The translations under genes and the position numbers were made by a program. Shown here piece by piece: positions 23,691 through 34,098 of a stretch of 64,000 nt of DNA; position 1 is the first letter of the stretch, and every line of letters begins with the position of its first letter. The DNA comes from Wallemia ichthyophaga EXF-994 (Eukaryota > Basidiomycota > Wallemiomycetes > Wallemiales > Wallemiaceae), in assembly GCF_000400465.1 (NCBI RefSeq), contig NW_008806279.1, positions 62,001 to 126,000 on the forward strand, written 5' to 3'. The notes beneath the pieces were generated by a model. That model had not been told where the DNA came from, did not search any database, and saw only the letters and a program-made list of their open reading frames with translations.

Positions 23691-24800
23691 ATGCACGCAC
23701 TCCTTCTAATACTGCTGCTTATAAGTCTAGTATATTCAAAACCATCTCTTCTCGTTTTACATGGCAGTGATTTAGATTCTTACACTCAGCTATCTGATGA
23801 GCTGGAAAATTCCTTTGATACGGCGTATAAGGATATACAGAGAATCAGTCAATATGACTTAGATTACAACAATCTGCTGCTACTCTCAGATACACTCCCA
23901 ACCAACCTCCACTACCCAATCTTAGATAATTTACAACACAACAACATCGTCATCACTTCAGAATCCAACAATCTATCAAATCTAGCTAGACAATTCAATT
24001 TACAGCTATCGAACAAACCAATTACCGCCTTCGATGGAGCTAATGAGCTGGAAATCCATTCAAACCCACACTCCTGCACGCTATCTTACAATGGCCACTC
24101 ACACTCATACATATCCAACTCACAACTTATCCATCCAAGTCTATCATCGCCACCCGCAACCTCTCACTCAAAGTCTCACCTCATTTCATCCCTCCAATCC
24201 ACCAAAAACACCAGAATGTCTTGGATTTCCAGTAAATCCTTCCTTAATGACACGTCGCTTTCAAACGAATGTAACAAACAATCTGCACTCGACGTACTTC
24301 TCTGGACATTCCAACAAAAGGGAGTTGTCAAGGTCACTCAAATGAAACACTACAAAACGGGTGAATCAGAGACACCCGAATATGTCTACAATGATGAATC
24401 GAACTTTGAGCTCCACCTTTCAGATGAGAACAATCAGCCATTCACTACGCACTCGCTCCAACTCGATTTCACTATGCTCGATCCACACATCCGCGCCCAC
24501 GTCCCCCCATCGCACATCTCCGAAGATGGTACATCTATGGTTTACAAGCTCACTTTTAGAGTTCCGGACCGTCATGGTATTTTCAAATTCGTTGTCGATT
24601 GGAAGAGACAGGGTTACTCATTCATAGACGAGCAGATGCGCACTACTGTCGCACCTATTAGACACGACGAACATCCACGCTTCCTTAATCACGCTTGGCC
24701 TTTCTATTCAGGCACCCTCTTTACTCTCGTCTCTTTTGTCGCTTTTGCCGCCCTTTGGCTCAGTTGGGATGATAAGATTAAGGGTAAAAAGAGTGAGTGA
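23691..24800 (+). CDS. WBP1: Oligosaccharyltransferase 48-kDa subunit (Wbp1/OST48)
   Basis: Single exon, 369 aa. A signal peptide (MHALLLILLLISLVYS) is followed by the luminal part starting KPSLLVLHGSDLDSYTQL, the middle LSFPA-like NEL region, and conserved blocks YKLTFRVPDRHGIFKFVVDW and LNHAWPFYSGTLFTLVSFVA, the C-terminal membrane helix. It ends in a short basic tail KIKGKKSE, with lysines placed as in ER retrieval signals of the family. It is an essential non-catalytic subunit of the complex that N-glycosylates proteins in the ER. The length is a little short of the usual ~430 residues. Confidence 0.93.
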   Translation: MHALLLILLLISLVYSKPSLLVLHGSDLDSYTQLSDELENSFDTAYKDIQRISQYDLDYNNLLLLSDTLPTNLHYPILDNLQHNNIVITSESNNLSNLARQFNLQLSNKPITAFDGANELEIHSNPHSCTLSYNGHSHSYISNSQLIHPSLSSPPATSHSKSHLISSLQSTKNTRMSWISSKSFLNDTSLSNECNKQSALDVLLWTFQQKGVVKVTQMKHYKTGESETPEYVYNDESNFELHLSDENNQPFTTHSLQLDFTMLDPHIRAHVPPSHISEDGTSMVYKLTFRVPDRHGIFKFVVDWKRQGYSFIDEQMRTTVAPIRHDEHPRFLNHAWPFYSGTLFTLVSFVAFAALWLSWDDKIKGKKSE

Positions 24801-25252
24801 GTGAGCTTTGTGTTTTATTTATATCATTTAAAACATTATACACATCATATACATCTTAAATTTTATCTATAATGATCTCGTCCAACAATCACCATACCAG
24901 ATTGGATGATAATCTTTTGAACGAGTGCGAGTGGGAGCGAAAGTAATAGAAACGCTCTCAATCTTAATCAATGAGATTTTTCACTTTTCAAGCGTCGACC
25001 CTGGTTTCCATCTAAAAACACCTTGTTGAGGCTCCCACTCATGTATGACTTTCCAAAGCTGAAGATTTTAATATGCAAAGGCACTGACATTCCGTCTTAA
25101 CTATCATTTCAATACAGCTCAATCATGAAACTATTTGAGGTGTTCGACCTGTGCAAAAGGTTTGCTAATAAGCAGTCACACCCCAAGTTGACAAAGATAC
25201 ATCTCACAATAAACGACATCAACGCAGATGGCGCATGGGAGAAAGACTCTGC
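24801..25252. other. Intergenic region left of duplicated block, with ORF remnants
   Basis: 452 bases without a supported gene. Short open stretches exist: one from ATG 24871 of 24 codons, and one from ATG ~25124 (MKLFEVFDLCKRFANKQSH) that stays open into the duplicated block and stops at once there. The latter looks protein-like (KIHLTINDINADGAWEKDS) and may be the tail of a gene cut off by the duplication breakpoint at 25253. Confidence 0.5.
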
Positions 25253-26144
25253 TCAAGTTTAGTGCTGAAATGAGGTCTGCGTATCTGCTAATCCAATACA
25301 TCACCCAAATGTTTTGGTTTCAACTCCAAAGCTCAAGTGTTTCATTATTTTAAGGCTCCAATAATGCTTACTAGAAAGTCTCACTTTTGCACCTTGAAAT
25401 CAACGCTACTAGCAACGTTTCTCTTTCAAGTTTATCAAGCTTGTGATTCATGAAAGAAGGTGGCACTCTGTAAATATCTAGTATTTATATATTTGTTTCT
25501 TTAAATAATCGCATCACCAAAGTCGAGCTGGCCTTTCTAAAAACACAATCCACAATCATCAGCGAGCGCAATCTCAACGAGCACGAACAAGCGCGAGGAT
25601 CAATAAAGCAGTTTATATTCATGCTAACGCTATCTTCATTCAGCGATGATTATATCCGCTGCCAAATTATGTTTCGAAGATGTCTCAGCCACATAGCATT
25701 GTGATTGAGTGCGAGTACTGAACTTGGGTGCGCTGTAAACCTGCTTCAAGAACAAGCTTAAGAAGAAGCATCCATAAAAACATGGAAGATATTGCAACTC
25801 ATCCAGGACAAAGATATTGATTATTTCGTGCTATCACTCACCTCATTGGTAACACGAACGTTGATGAGCAAAAATGGCACAAATGACGAAATATATTCAA
25901 CGCGTCGCTAGCGGACCAAAGCAAAGATTCCGAGATCCAGAAACGGATACAGATTTAGATCTATCGTACATATCTGACAATATCATCATAATGGGTTACC
26001 CTACACCTGCGAGTGAGAATAAAATAAGCAAAATAGCCGCGTGAATCTCAAAAATACTTTTAGACAATTATCAGGCGGTATTTCGCAATAACCAGGACCA
26101 AGTGAGGAAGCTGCTTGAGTGGGTTACAGTGCGTAGGAGGAGAG
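25253..26144. repeat. Duplicated block, copy 2
   Basis: 892 bp, near-identical and in the same orientation as 11011-11877. It retains 25 bp that the first copy lacks, bounded by AAGATATT at 25786-25793 and 25811-25818. Homology starts at TCAAGTTTAGTGC and ends at GGAGGAGAG inside PTEN intron 2. No terminal inverted repeats, target-site duplication or poly-A tail is seen at the edges, and introns are present, so a transposon or retrocopy is unlikely. Confidence 0.95.
25874..26144 (+). pseudogene. Truncated PTEN copy (5' end only)
   Basis: This copy of the PTEN start holds exon 1 (25874-26012), intron 1 and exon 2, then breaks off in intron 2. The splice sites of intron 1 are intact and the encoded residues match those of the complete gene. 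The break removes the D-loop, the catalytic P-loop and the C2 domain, so no phosphatase can be made. Its promoter region is duplicated too, so it could still be transcribed. The sequence after the break is unrelated. Confidence 0.9.
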
Positions 26145-26574
26145 AACTGCACGATAATTCTCAATAGTCTTGATCATTCTTGCATCACCGCGAACCTCCA
26201 CCTCCACCCACATGATCTTTAAGCGGTGATTCTATCAGCTGACAGCAGCTGTCAGGTTCAGCAGGTAGAACTAGCTGAGATTTATGCGGTCATGATCCTT
26301 GCGCGTGCTCGAAGGAAGCGTACAACAAAGTGGGTGATGCCGATCGAACGTTCCTGGAGAACGAACGAACGAGAAGTAACTGACGACAAAAGTCAGAAGT
26401 CAAAAGCACCGAAGCACACCTAATACAGCTGAGTCAGAATATATCGAGGAATGTTTCTTGGAATGTTTCGGCGTAGTTATGTCTGGTTCAAAAAAGGAGC
26501 ATGTTCATCGGCAATAATAATTTTATAAGAAGAAAGTAACGTTGACAGAATAAGCCTTACGAGAAGACTTCCAT
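26145..26574. other. Intergenic region right of duplicated block
   Basis: 430 bases between the truncated PTEN copy and the RRM gene. A 65-codon frame at 26226-26423 starts at a non-ATG codon and is basic (ILARARRKRTTK); it has no family resemblance I can see. A short perfect inverted repeat, CTGACAG/CTGTCAG with a 3-nt spacer, lies at 26239-26255. Nothing else is supported. Confidence 0.4.
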
Positions 26575-27249
26575 ATGTCAGACATAAACATAAAGCGGGA
26601 AGCGATCTCTCAATCGTACAAACCATTTCACCACAAACACAAGCATTTCGACAGAGAGATCCTGGTGGAAGGAATGAGTATGAGAACTAAAGAAGAGAGT
26701 GTACTGAGGTACATGAGTCAATTTGGAGCAGTGGACACTCTATCGATATATTCCTCCAAACGCAGTCAAACGGCATTGCTCACATTAACAGATGCCGAGC
26801 ATGCGCGACAAATTAGTATCAGAGATCACTGGATAGACAACAAGCGAGTAAATGCTAGACTGTATATACTTGCACTGGCCAGCGGTGGATGTCTCACTGT
26901 CAATATCGACGGAATACCCCCATCCATCCCAGCTGAGGGGGTGGCAGAGGCGTTAAAATGTTTCGGAAGAGTTATCCACGCTAGCATCAAGCACAACAGC
27001 AATATAGGCAGAGCGTCAAAGGGATTTGGTGTGTTTTGTTTCGATTGTCCAGACTCAGCTAAAGATGCTGCCAAAGAGGGTGAACTGATGTTGGAAGGAC
27101 AGAAAGCGAAAGTAAGCTACATGGGAAGGACTCGCAATACGTTTGGGGCGGACAGTCGGGTGGGCGGGGTGAAGTTTTTGACAAGGATAAAAGTCGCGAT
27201 AAATTGGAATATTTCATGTGGTTTGTGCGGCGTGTGGTGTGCGTTGTGA
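26575..27249 (+). CDS. Two-RRM RNA-binding protein
   Basis: Single open frame of 224 aa from the ATG at 26575. RRM1 at ~29-95 (REILVEGMSMRTKEESVLRY, then LLTLTDAEHARQI) and RRM2 at ~103-180 (CLTVNIDGIPPSIPAEGVAE, KGFGVFCFDCPDSAKDA as RNP1-like, KAKVSYMG). Both RNP1 motifs are weak, lacking one of the usual aromatics. The last ~40 residues after SYMGRTRNTFG do not look conserved; a GTGGGC donor near 27163 suggests the true 3' end may be spliced differently. Poly(A)-binding-like relatives are possible; no specific function is claimed. Confidence 0.65.
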   Translation: MSDINIKREAISQSYKPFHHKHKHFDREILVEGMSMRTKEESVLRYMSQFGAVDTLSIYSSKRSQTALLTLTDAEHARQISIRDHWIDNKRVNARLYILALASGGCLTVNIDGIPPSIPAEGVAEALKCFGRVIHASIKHNSNIGRASKGFGVFCFDCPDSAKDAAKEGELMLEGQKAKVSYMGRTRNTFGADSRVGGVKFLTRIKVAINWNISCGLCGVWCAL

Positions 27250-27319
27250 ATAAGGACACGTCTAAAGTGGCGTAAGACATCCCAATTCCAGGAATATCAA
27301 CAAACACCTTGACATCGGC

Positions 27320-28018
27320 ATGTCATCATCGAGGAATATCGAAAGAATGAGCAAATGGAGCCGTAGGCTGCAGCGGGTACAGACGTATTCAGGGGTTGCT
27401 TTTGGTGGGTTCGCATTGCAGCACACGCTCCCAGCGCTGCTAGCGAGTGTAGGACAGCTGGAGCTGAGTGAGCAAGTGGTGATGATAGAGCGGGCAGTGT
27501 ACCACTCGCCGTATGTGGAAGTGGTGTGGGTTATTGGATCAATATCTGTGCACGTGATCGCCGGTATCTTGCGGCGTGTAGTGTTGAAGAAGACAGCGAA
27601 AGAGAATAATACGCAACACACACTCACCACACAGCAGAAAGCAGGCTGGATGCTGACGCCACTCCTCACAACGCATTACCTCATCCACCGCTCAATACCC
27701 AGTTTGGATACACCGCCTATACGCTCACTTTCACCGTCCGAACTCTCTTACCCGCATTTCGTGGGCTATGCAGTACAAGCACTCACACCACGCGCTGTCA
27801 TATCCGCTACTGCCCTCACCGCCCTCTCAACCCTCACCGTTTATCACAGCTTGGCGGGGCTATGGCGCGGGAAAAAGAACGCAAGGACAGCGCTGAGGTG
27901 CTCAGTCGTCAACGGCGTCAGCGTATTAGCTGCATTGGTTAATATGGGCAGAGCGTACTCCAGTGTGTCTTACTTAGAGCCTCGCTACGAAGCAGTGTAT
28001 GGTTATTTGGGGTTGTAA
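27320..28018 (+). CDS. Mcp1-like mitochondrial membrane protein
   Basis: Single exon, 232 aa. After MSKWSRRLQRVQTYSGVAFG there are about five hydrophobic segments, with conserved-looking YSGVAFGGFALQHTLPALL, VYHSPYVEVVWVIGSISVHV, GWMLTPLLTTHYLIHR and YHSLAGLWRG. The spaced His residues in the helices resemble the haem-ligand pattern of succinate dehydrogenase-like membrane folds. Yeast Mcp1 is an outer-membrane mitochondrial protein whose overexpression rescues loss of ER-mitochondria contacts. The assignment rests on overall pattern. Confidence 0.65.
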   Translation: MSSSRNIERMSKWSRRLQRVQTYSGVAFGGFALQHTLPALLASVGQLELSEQVVMIERAVYHSPYVEVVWVIGSISVHVIAGILRRVVLKKTAKENNTQHTLTTQQKAGWMLTPLLTTHYLIHRSIPSLDTPPIRSLSPSELSYPHFVGYAVQALTPRAVISATALTALSTLTVYHSLAGLWRGKKNARTALRCSVVNGVSVLAALVNMGRAYSSVSYLEPRYEAVYGYLGL

Positions 28019-28102
28019 TTGACACGGAGGCAGACGCCGCACTAATTATACACTAAATATATCTGACATTGGAATACAAATAATGGACTTGAAATTATTC
28101 AG

Positions 28103-29550
28103 CTAACCCAGCTGAGGTGCTGGCGGGGCACTAAACCTGTCGAGCACATCGAGTGCATCGCGTACAGCGCCCATCTCGACGAGCAGTTTCCTTCTCTTAC
28201 TATTTGATATGAGTTGGTCGTGGGGGACGAGTTGTGGGAGTTGCAGTGAGGTGCTGTTGCGACGTGCGCTAGCATGGTTAGAAGTGTCAAGTTCATTGTT
28301 ACTGCTACCCATATCCACCCTCACTTCAGCATCGCGGTGGACATTCTCGAGCACCTTCTCAACCTGTTGATGCAATTCTGCGCCGGTACATCTCGTTCTG
28401 CTGCCAACGAGATCGGCGAGTAGTGCTAGATCTGCTAGGCCGATGTTAGGATGTGATTTGAGACGTCTCCAAGCATCCGAAGCGGGAATGGAGGGGGTGT
28501 GGGTGTTGTTAACCCGTTCTTGGGCTCTTTCTTCAGGAGTGCTTTCTTCAGCTTCTTCGTGAAGGTCCTTTTTCTTCTTTCCTTCTCCTTGCGAATACTC
28601 CTTATTATGTCCCGGACAGCCTTCGCACCTCGCGCCACCGCCATCCTGACAGACGCTCCCCTGCAGCGCTTCAAAGAAGGCACGACCGGGTTTGTCGTCG
28701 CGGCAGGCGAGTGAGTCATCTACTTGGCACGCCATGCAGTTGTCTGGGTCGCCACTGCATTCTGTCTGTACGGTGAAAAGTTTCTTAGACTGCGTGCGTT
28801 TCTTGCGGAGGGGCTGAGCGGGTGCGATGGAGGGTGGATTGTCGAGGATTTTTGTGGGTGGCGTGATAGTTTCTGTGGTTTCTACTGCTGCATTGTCTGC
28901 CTTGTCTGTAGCTGCCTCGGATATCTGCCGACAAACACACGGCGTCTCTTCAGAACAAAAGCCGCAGCTGAAAAACTTATCGAGATCGTCGTCGACGTGC
29001 AGTTTAATAGGTGGTGGTGGGGGGGTTGTGTGCTTGGTTTGTTGAGCGTGGGTGTTTGCTGCATATGCTGTATCTGCAGCTGTTGTGCTGAATTTACGCT
29101 TCATTGCTCTGCGTGTCTGTGTGCCCATTTCCAGCCGCCTTTTCAGATGAACATTCTCCTCTTTGAGTGTATCATTTTCTTGCTTCAACTTCTGTGAAAC
29201 CTGCTGTAATGCGATATGGCGCTGTATAGAATTACTCTCAAATTCCTGCAGACGCTGCTCGAGTTCCTGTACATACTCCTGTTTTCTCTCACGGAAAGCA
29301 CGCTGTGCGACTCTGTTTTGTGATTTGCGCTGGGAGTATTAAAGATGTTGCTTGGACTGAAAATAGCCACTCACATTTACAGGATCAGCCTCAATTGGCT
29401 TCCTTCCTGGCTTTGGTCTCGCTGGTATTTCCCAGTTTTTCGTAGGCTGTACGTAGATTTTGCCTGTTTCTATTGTAAAAAGGCTATCATACAGCACATA
29501 CAACACCTACCTGTTATTTCTTTCTGCGGTGCTGCCTTTATCGTCGACAT
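28103..29550 (-). CDS. HAPX: HapX-type bZIP iron regulator
   Basis: Exons 29550-29511, 29463-29375 and 29329-28103 give 451 aa. HapX binds the CCAAT-binding complex and represses iron-consuming genes in low iron, and senses iron through Cys-rich regions. Seen: the Hap4-type CBC contact KNWEIPARPKPGRKP at ~20-34, the bZIP basic region RKSQNRVAQRAFRERKQEYV at ~44-63 with leucine heptads after it, and Cys-rich clusters CGFCSEETPCVC, CSGDPDNCMACQ, and C..C..C around GARCEGCPGH. The first two exons are short; their junctions restore ITGKIYVQPTKNW and DPVNRKSQNR. The C-terminus is Ser/Asp-rich. Confidence 0.93.
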
Positions 29551-29744
29551 GGCAGCTGCTATCAAAAATGATCTGATAACTCAAGATAAAGATCAATCGG
29601 ATCGAATCGGGTAATCAAAAATGTTAATTTTAAATTTGAGAAAGGGAGTTGCATTTGGATGGTGAAGGTTTATTAGGGATTGTTTATATTTAAATATTTT
29701 AAATCCAATTAATTCCTGCGTTTTTAGCTTCAAATTCAACTCCA

Positions 29745-31739
29745 ATGCGACCATCACTAGCCCGGCACACGCAATCGACCCTGGAAAGCATCGAAGGGAT
29801 TTTGAGTAAATCACCCACTCACACAAACCCCTCCATCCAAGATTTAGAGTCACTGCGCCCGCGCCAACTGCCGACGCAGCTGCAAGACAAGATAATTCTC
29901 TACGACACCGTCCACAAGCGGCTAGATAATGCATTTACTAAATCTCAATTACGTCACTTGATAAAGGAGCTTGAGATGCAGCCAGGGAGCAATCTCAATA
30001 AGCGTGGGCTAGTTGATAGATTATTGAGTAGATGGGGAGTGTATTCGCAGCAGCACCTCACCAAAGTCAGTCAACAGGAGACATTGCGCCGTTCAGAGGC
30101 CAAACACACTATCGCGCTGCCCAGCCATGCCCTCTTTCTTCTCCTTGGTCAGGACGGGCAGCAGCAGCACCGTCTCATTTCGTCGCCCTTCAATGTACGC
30201 GTGGGGGTGGTACGCGTACCCAAGCTGGCGCTGTCCATCGTAGGCTCGAACGAGGGTGTTGGTCGAGCAACTGAGTTTCTCGACAGATTCGTACACAATA
30301 CCCAATCAGCCAGCGTGCACGTGCCGGATGCCGTGAAGAGACTTTCGAAGAGTGCACTATTGGGCATATCGCGCATCACTCACACTTACCTCGATCCAGC
30401 TAGCCTGGGGAGCGATACGGTCGTCATGTACGCTCACCATCAACGTAATCTCACTCTCGCAACGCGTCTCCTCAACTCACACCTGAGAAGGGACAGGAGG
30501 GGGTGCGAGGTCGTTAAAACACTTCTGCCAGCTCTTGCACTCAACGCTCACCGCTCGCTCACCCTCCTCCCGTTCGAATTGCGCGATGAAAGACCTTGGG
30601 ACTTGGTCGGGATGGCGTATCAGCTGGGCCTGCAGTTGGATGGCAGTGATAACTCGATGTCGCACATGCAACACGATCTCAACATTCTCACTCCTGATGA
30701 CCTCTTTAATGGATGTGAGACACTCAGACATTTTAATTCTGATTCTGATTCCGCGCTGGTGAATGAGGAAAATGCGAATAAGGAGGTGAGGGTAGAAATA
30801 GAGTGCGTCGTGGGTTATTTGAGTGGTATATAACGAGACACTAACAAAATTCTCAGACTCGGCCACTACTTATACCTCGACCAACACGACACATCCGACT
30901 ACACCGCCAAAGCTGATGTGGATGTGACGTCTCTGCCCACGCCACGCTTCGTGCCATCGGTCAACCCGGCCTCGCTAAAGATTCCGCTGAAAGGAGCAGA
31001 CTATTCGCCGCAATTGAGGCTGACGTATACGGCAGGCGGTGAGGGCACACGGGAAGGGACACAGCGGCAATTCACCACTCTCCTCAGCACAGCGTCAGAT
31101 GGTCAACCTTCACTACACCAGAGCATCTCGGCCGTAAGTATTGAAGGCCTCGTCCTGCCTGGGTTGCCCACCGATGCGCGCGTGAGCAGGTACACGCGCA
31201 GTGAGTCGTCTCTCCTCGGCCTGGATGTGGAGCTGAGGCGGTGGATTGAGGGGGTGAGTATGGGTGAAAGTCTGGGTGAAAATGGAAATGGAAATGAAAT
31301 TGAGGATGCTAGCGCTAGTTTGAACGCTTCATACGGCTCAAATATACTACCCCCTCTCGCGCTCACGGATGAACACGGCACACAGTGGTATCTCGACGAA
31401 CACTCCCTCCTCAACTCCAACTCAAGCAGCAAAGACAACACTATTGCACCTGGTGTGACACTCACTCGGGAGAGTGTGCTGGATGGGGAGACAAACGAGA
31501 CGCACGAATGCGCTCGGATCTCTCTTAGTCTGGAGGGCATTCAGGGGTGTACAGTGGACAGAGAGTGTAGAACGCGTATGCACAGCCTCCTCACCCAGAA
31601 ATGGTCCTTTGTGTATGACCACATGAGGTGGAGCAGGCCGCCACGGGAGTATCAAAGTGAGAAGGAGAATGAGCAGGAGAATGAGCAGGAGAATGAGCAT
31701 GAAAATGAACATAGATATAAGCACAATCACGATGAATAA
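29745..31739 (+). CDS. SLS1: Sls1-like mitochondrial inner membrane-associated protein
   Basis: Exons 29745-30802 and 30857-31739 give 646 aa. The N-terminus is basic (MRPSLARHTQ), fitting mitochondrial import. Sls1-family blocks: AFTKSQLRHLIKELEMQPGS and NKRGLVDRLLSRWGV, then a long alpha/beta region, and after the intron ELGHYLYLDQHD. Yeast Sls1 links mitochondrial transcription to translation at the inner membrane. The end is a 12-bp tandem repeat coding ENEQ/ENEH units. The family call rests on the N-terminal helix block and the overall size. Confidence 0.75.
31665..31712 (+). repeat. 12-bp coding tandem repeat at the SLS1 3' end
   Basis: Four units of GAGAATGAGCAG or variants in frame, giving Glu-Asn-Glu-Gln/His. 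The last units have diverged (GAAAATGAACAT). Such runs change length easily by slippage. Confidence 0.85.
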
Positions 31740-31764
31740 AAAGACTAGGCACTAAATAATCACG

Positions 31765-32977
31765 CTACCGCATTATTGGCCATCCGTGGGTATACAAACG
31801 ATGCCACAAGCCACCGGCACCCAAATCAATATGCTTCTTCATGTACTTGTTACTCTCTGCATTCATCCCGAGTTTGATGCGTCTGATCCTGGCCAGTCGT
31901 CTGAGACATGCGTACGTCACTGCAGATGAAAGGATAGCAGTAGTGAGAGATACGCCGAAGAAAGCATAAGGGTTTTCTTCGAGATGTGATTGAAGATTCA
32001 TTCCAAACAGCCCAGCAAAGAGCGTGCCTGCGCCTATACCTAGTGTAGCAATGCTTACTTTAAGATCCAAGGCGAGTAGATTATTTCGATTGCTGTCGAG
32101 AATGAGTTCTACTATCTCCTGCGTTGAGCTGACGTTAGCGTCGAGTGCATCGGCTGAGGTGACTATCTCTTCTATCTGTTTAGAGGCGGATTCCAACAGC
32201 AATTCGAGCTCGTCGTGGTCTCCGTGCTGCTGTTTATCATATTTCCCATTTTGCTCATCTTTCTCCCTATCGGAGAGATACATCAGGGACAAGTCTTCAT
32301 CATTCTTCAGTACCTCCTCGATAGCCTCGTGGGTGAGAGTAGCGCGGTTGCGCAGAGTAGACAGCTTCCTGGCGTAATGAAGCAAATTCTTGAGCTTCTC
32401 CCTCTCAATGTCGTCCTCGAGGTCGAGAAGGAGGTCAGAGATCTGCCTTGCGAGTACATCAGTCTCGTGGCCGAGAGCAGCGATAACGCTCTGCAAGATA
32501 GCCTCGATAGCGCGAAATTCGTACGGAAGGTGTGAGTGAGTGTCTTTGAGGGAGTGCTCCAGATTATAGAGGAAGACTGACTGCTGGCGCGTGTCGAGTG
32601 CGTTGTGAGGCTCGAACAGGAGAACTGTGTCGCGCTTGACGAGTGCGCGCACGTGGAGGATGTTGATCAGTGTAGCCTCCCGCCGGGCGAGGATGGTGGG
32701 TACGATGTTGGGTATGCGTGAATCCACCTTGCGGAGGTCTCGCGGGTTGAGTGAATGGCGCATGCACAAATCACTCTTGCGGAATTTACCACTGAGTCGC
32801 GATTGACCCCGCTCGTCAATCACCGTGCCTGGTGGGAGTGAGCGTGTTGTGGCTGATGAAACAGGTACACGGACATCGAAGGTATATCTCGCTGCTCGTT
32901 CGCCCCCACACGCCGGAAGAAGACGTATAGCTGCGTGTACTATTGAAATTGGTGAAAATATTAAAATATCTTTTCAT
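31765..32977 (-). CDS. MRS2: Mitochondrial magnesium channel (Mrs2/Lpe10, CorA family)
   Basis: Exons 32977-32875 and 32828-31765 give 388 aa. The exon junction restores LRCTVIDERGQSRLSGKF, typical of the family. Next come RHSLNPRDLRKVDSRIPNIV and AILARREA-like helices, LPYEFRAIEAILQSVI, a coiled coil, and the first membrane helix ending in the selectivity motif GMN (FAGLFGMNLQSHLEENPYAF). The second helix is GVSLTTAILSSAVTYACL with a basic matrix tail. It carries Mg2+ into the matrix. Its ATG is 33 bp from that of the divergent carrier gene. Confidence 0.93.
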
Positions 32978-33010
32978 CCCCCTTGACCGTAAACAACCAA
33001 GAGATAATTG

Positions 33011-33961
33011 ATGCATTCGGATGGAGAGAGTGCAAGCGCAGTGAGGGATGTTGCGTTTGGCAGTTCCGCGGGGATGATCGCCAAGGTTTTCGAGCACCCT
33101 TTCGATCTCATCAAAGTACGCCTCCAATCGCAGCCACTCGACAGGCCTGCACGGTTCCTCGGTCCTGTCGACTGCTTCAAGCAGACTCTAGCAGGCGAAG
33201 GTTTTCTTGGTCTCTATCGCGGTCTCTCTATGCCCGTTATTGGCAGTATGGTTGAGAATGCCACTCTCTTCGTCGTCTACAACCAGGCACAGGATTTCAT
33301 CCGCTCCTTCTCCGCTATCCCCCGCGACTCCTCTCTTACTCTCACCCACCTCGGTGTGGCGGGTGGTATAGCTGGTGGCGTCACCTCCTTCGTCCTCACC
33401 CCGATCGAATTCATCAAGTGCAGAATGCAAGTGCAAATGCTCTCGCACATGGCCTCTGCACAATCCCCTCATCCACCCGTCACGAAAGCCCCGGGCGCGG
33501 TAGGTATGTTCCTCGACACACTCCGCACACGCGGCGTTAAAGGCCTCTGGTTGGGCCAGACAGGCACCTTCATTAGAGAGGCTGGTGGCAGTGTCGCCTG
33601 GTTCGGTGCTTACGAATGCCTAAGTCGGGCATTCCTTAAGAATACCTCAAACCCTACCGATAAATCTCAGCTTAAAACTTGGCAGCTCATCGTCGCAGGC
33701 GCTGTCGCTGGTGTCTCTTACAATGTCATCTGCTTCCCTGCTGATAGCGTCAAGTCCGCGCTGCAAACTTCGGACGAACTCGGAAGTACGAGTGGCGCTA
33801 ATGGTGCCGCCAAGAAACGCTTCTTCCAGACTGGAATGGATATTTATAGGAGTAGAGGATTCGCAGGCCTTTATGCAGGTATGGGTGTTACCATCGCCAG
33901 GAGTGCTCCCTCTTCCGCCATGATCTTTACCATATATGAATTCCTCAATCAGACCTTTTGA
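33011..33961 (+). CDS. ORT1: Mitochondrial ornithine carrier (Ort1/Arg11-like)
   Basis: Single exon, 316 aa from the ATG at 33011. Three carrier repeats, each with a P-x-[DE] motif: HPFDLIKVRLQ, TPIEFIKCRMQ and FPADSVKSALQT, with conserved GLYRGLSMPVIGS and GLWLGQTGTFIREAGGSVAW. The arginine in EFIKCRMQVQ and the third-repeat FPADSVKSA are typical of the ornithine/basic amino acid branch. It would exchange ornithine across the inner membrane for arginine synthesis. Substrate is inferred from family only. Confidence 0.87.
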   Translation: MHSDGESASAVRDVAFGSSAGMIAKVFEHPFDLIKVRLQSQPLDRPARFLGPVDCFKQTLAGEGFLGLYRGLSMPVIGSMVENATLFVVYNQAQDFIRSFSAIPRDSSLTLTHLGVAGGIAGGVTSFVLTPIEFIKCRMQVQMLSHMASAQSPHPPVTKAPGAVGMFLDTLRTRGVKGLWLGQTGTFIREAGGSVAWFGAYECLSRAFLKNTSNPTDKSQLKTWQLIVAGAVAGVSYNVICFPADSVKSALQTSDELGSTSGANGAAKKRFFQTGMDIYRSRGFAGLYAGMGVTIARSAPSSAMIFTIYEFLNQTF

Positions 33962-34098
33962 GGTGATGGTTGAAAAAACTACACATGCTGTTAATAAATA
34001 GATGTATAGATGTACAAATGCTTCATTTCTAGGTTGTGTGTGAGTTTCTATGCCTTGTCGTTATTCTTTTTCACTTGTTCACTTTTTTTTTTCCTATT

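Noticed and set aside
25253-26144. Transposable element
   Set aside because: The duplicated block has no terminal repeats, target-site duplication, transposase or poly-A tail and consists of ordinary gene sequence with introns.
26239-26255. Inverted repeat as terminator or operator
   Set aside because: A 7-bp stem alone is expected by chance at this size, and rho-independent terminators do not apply to this eukaryotic sequence.
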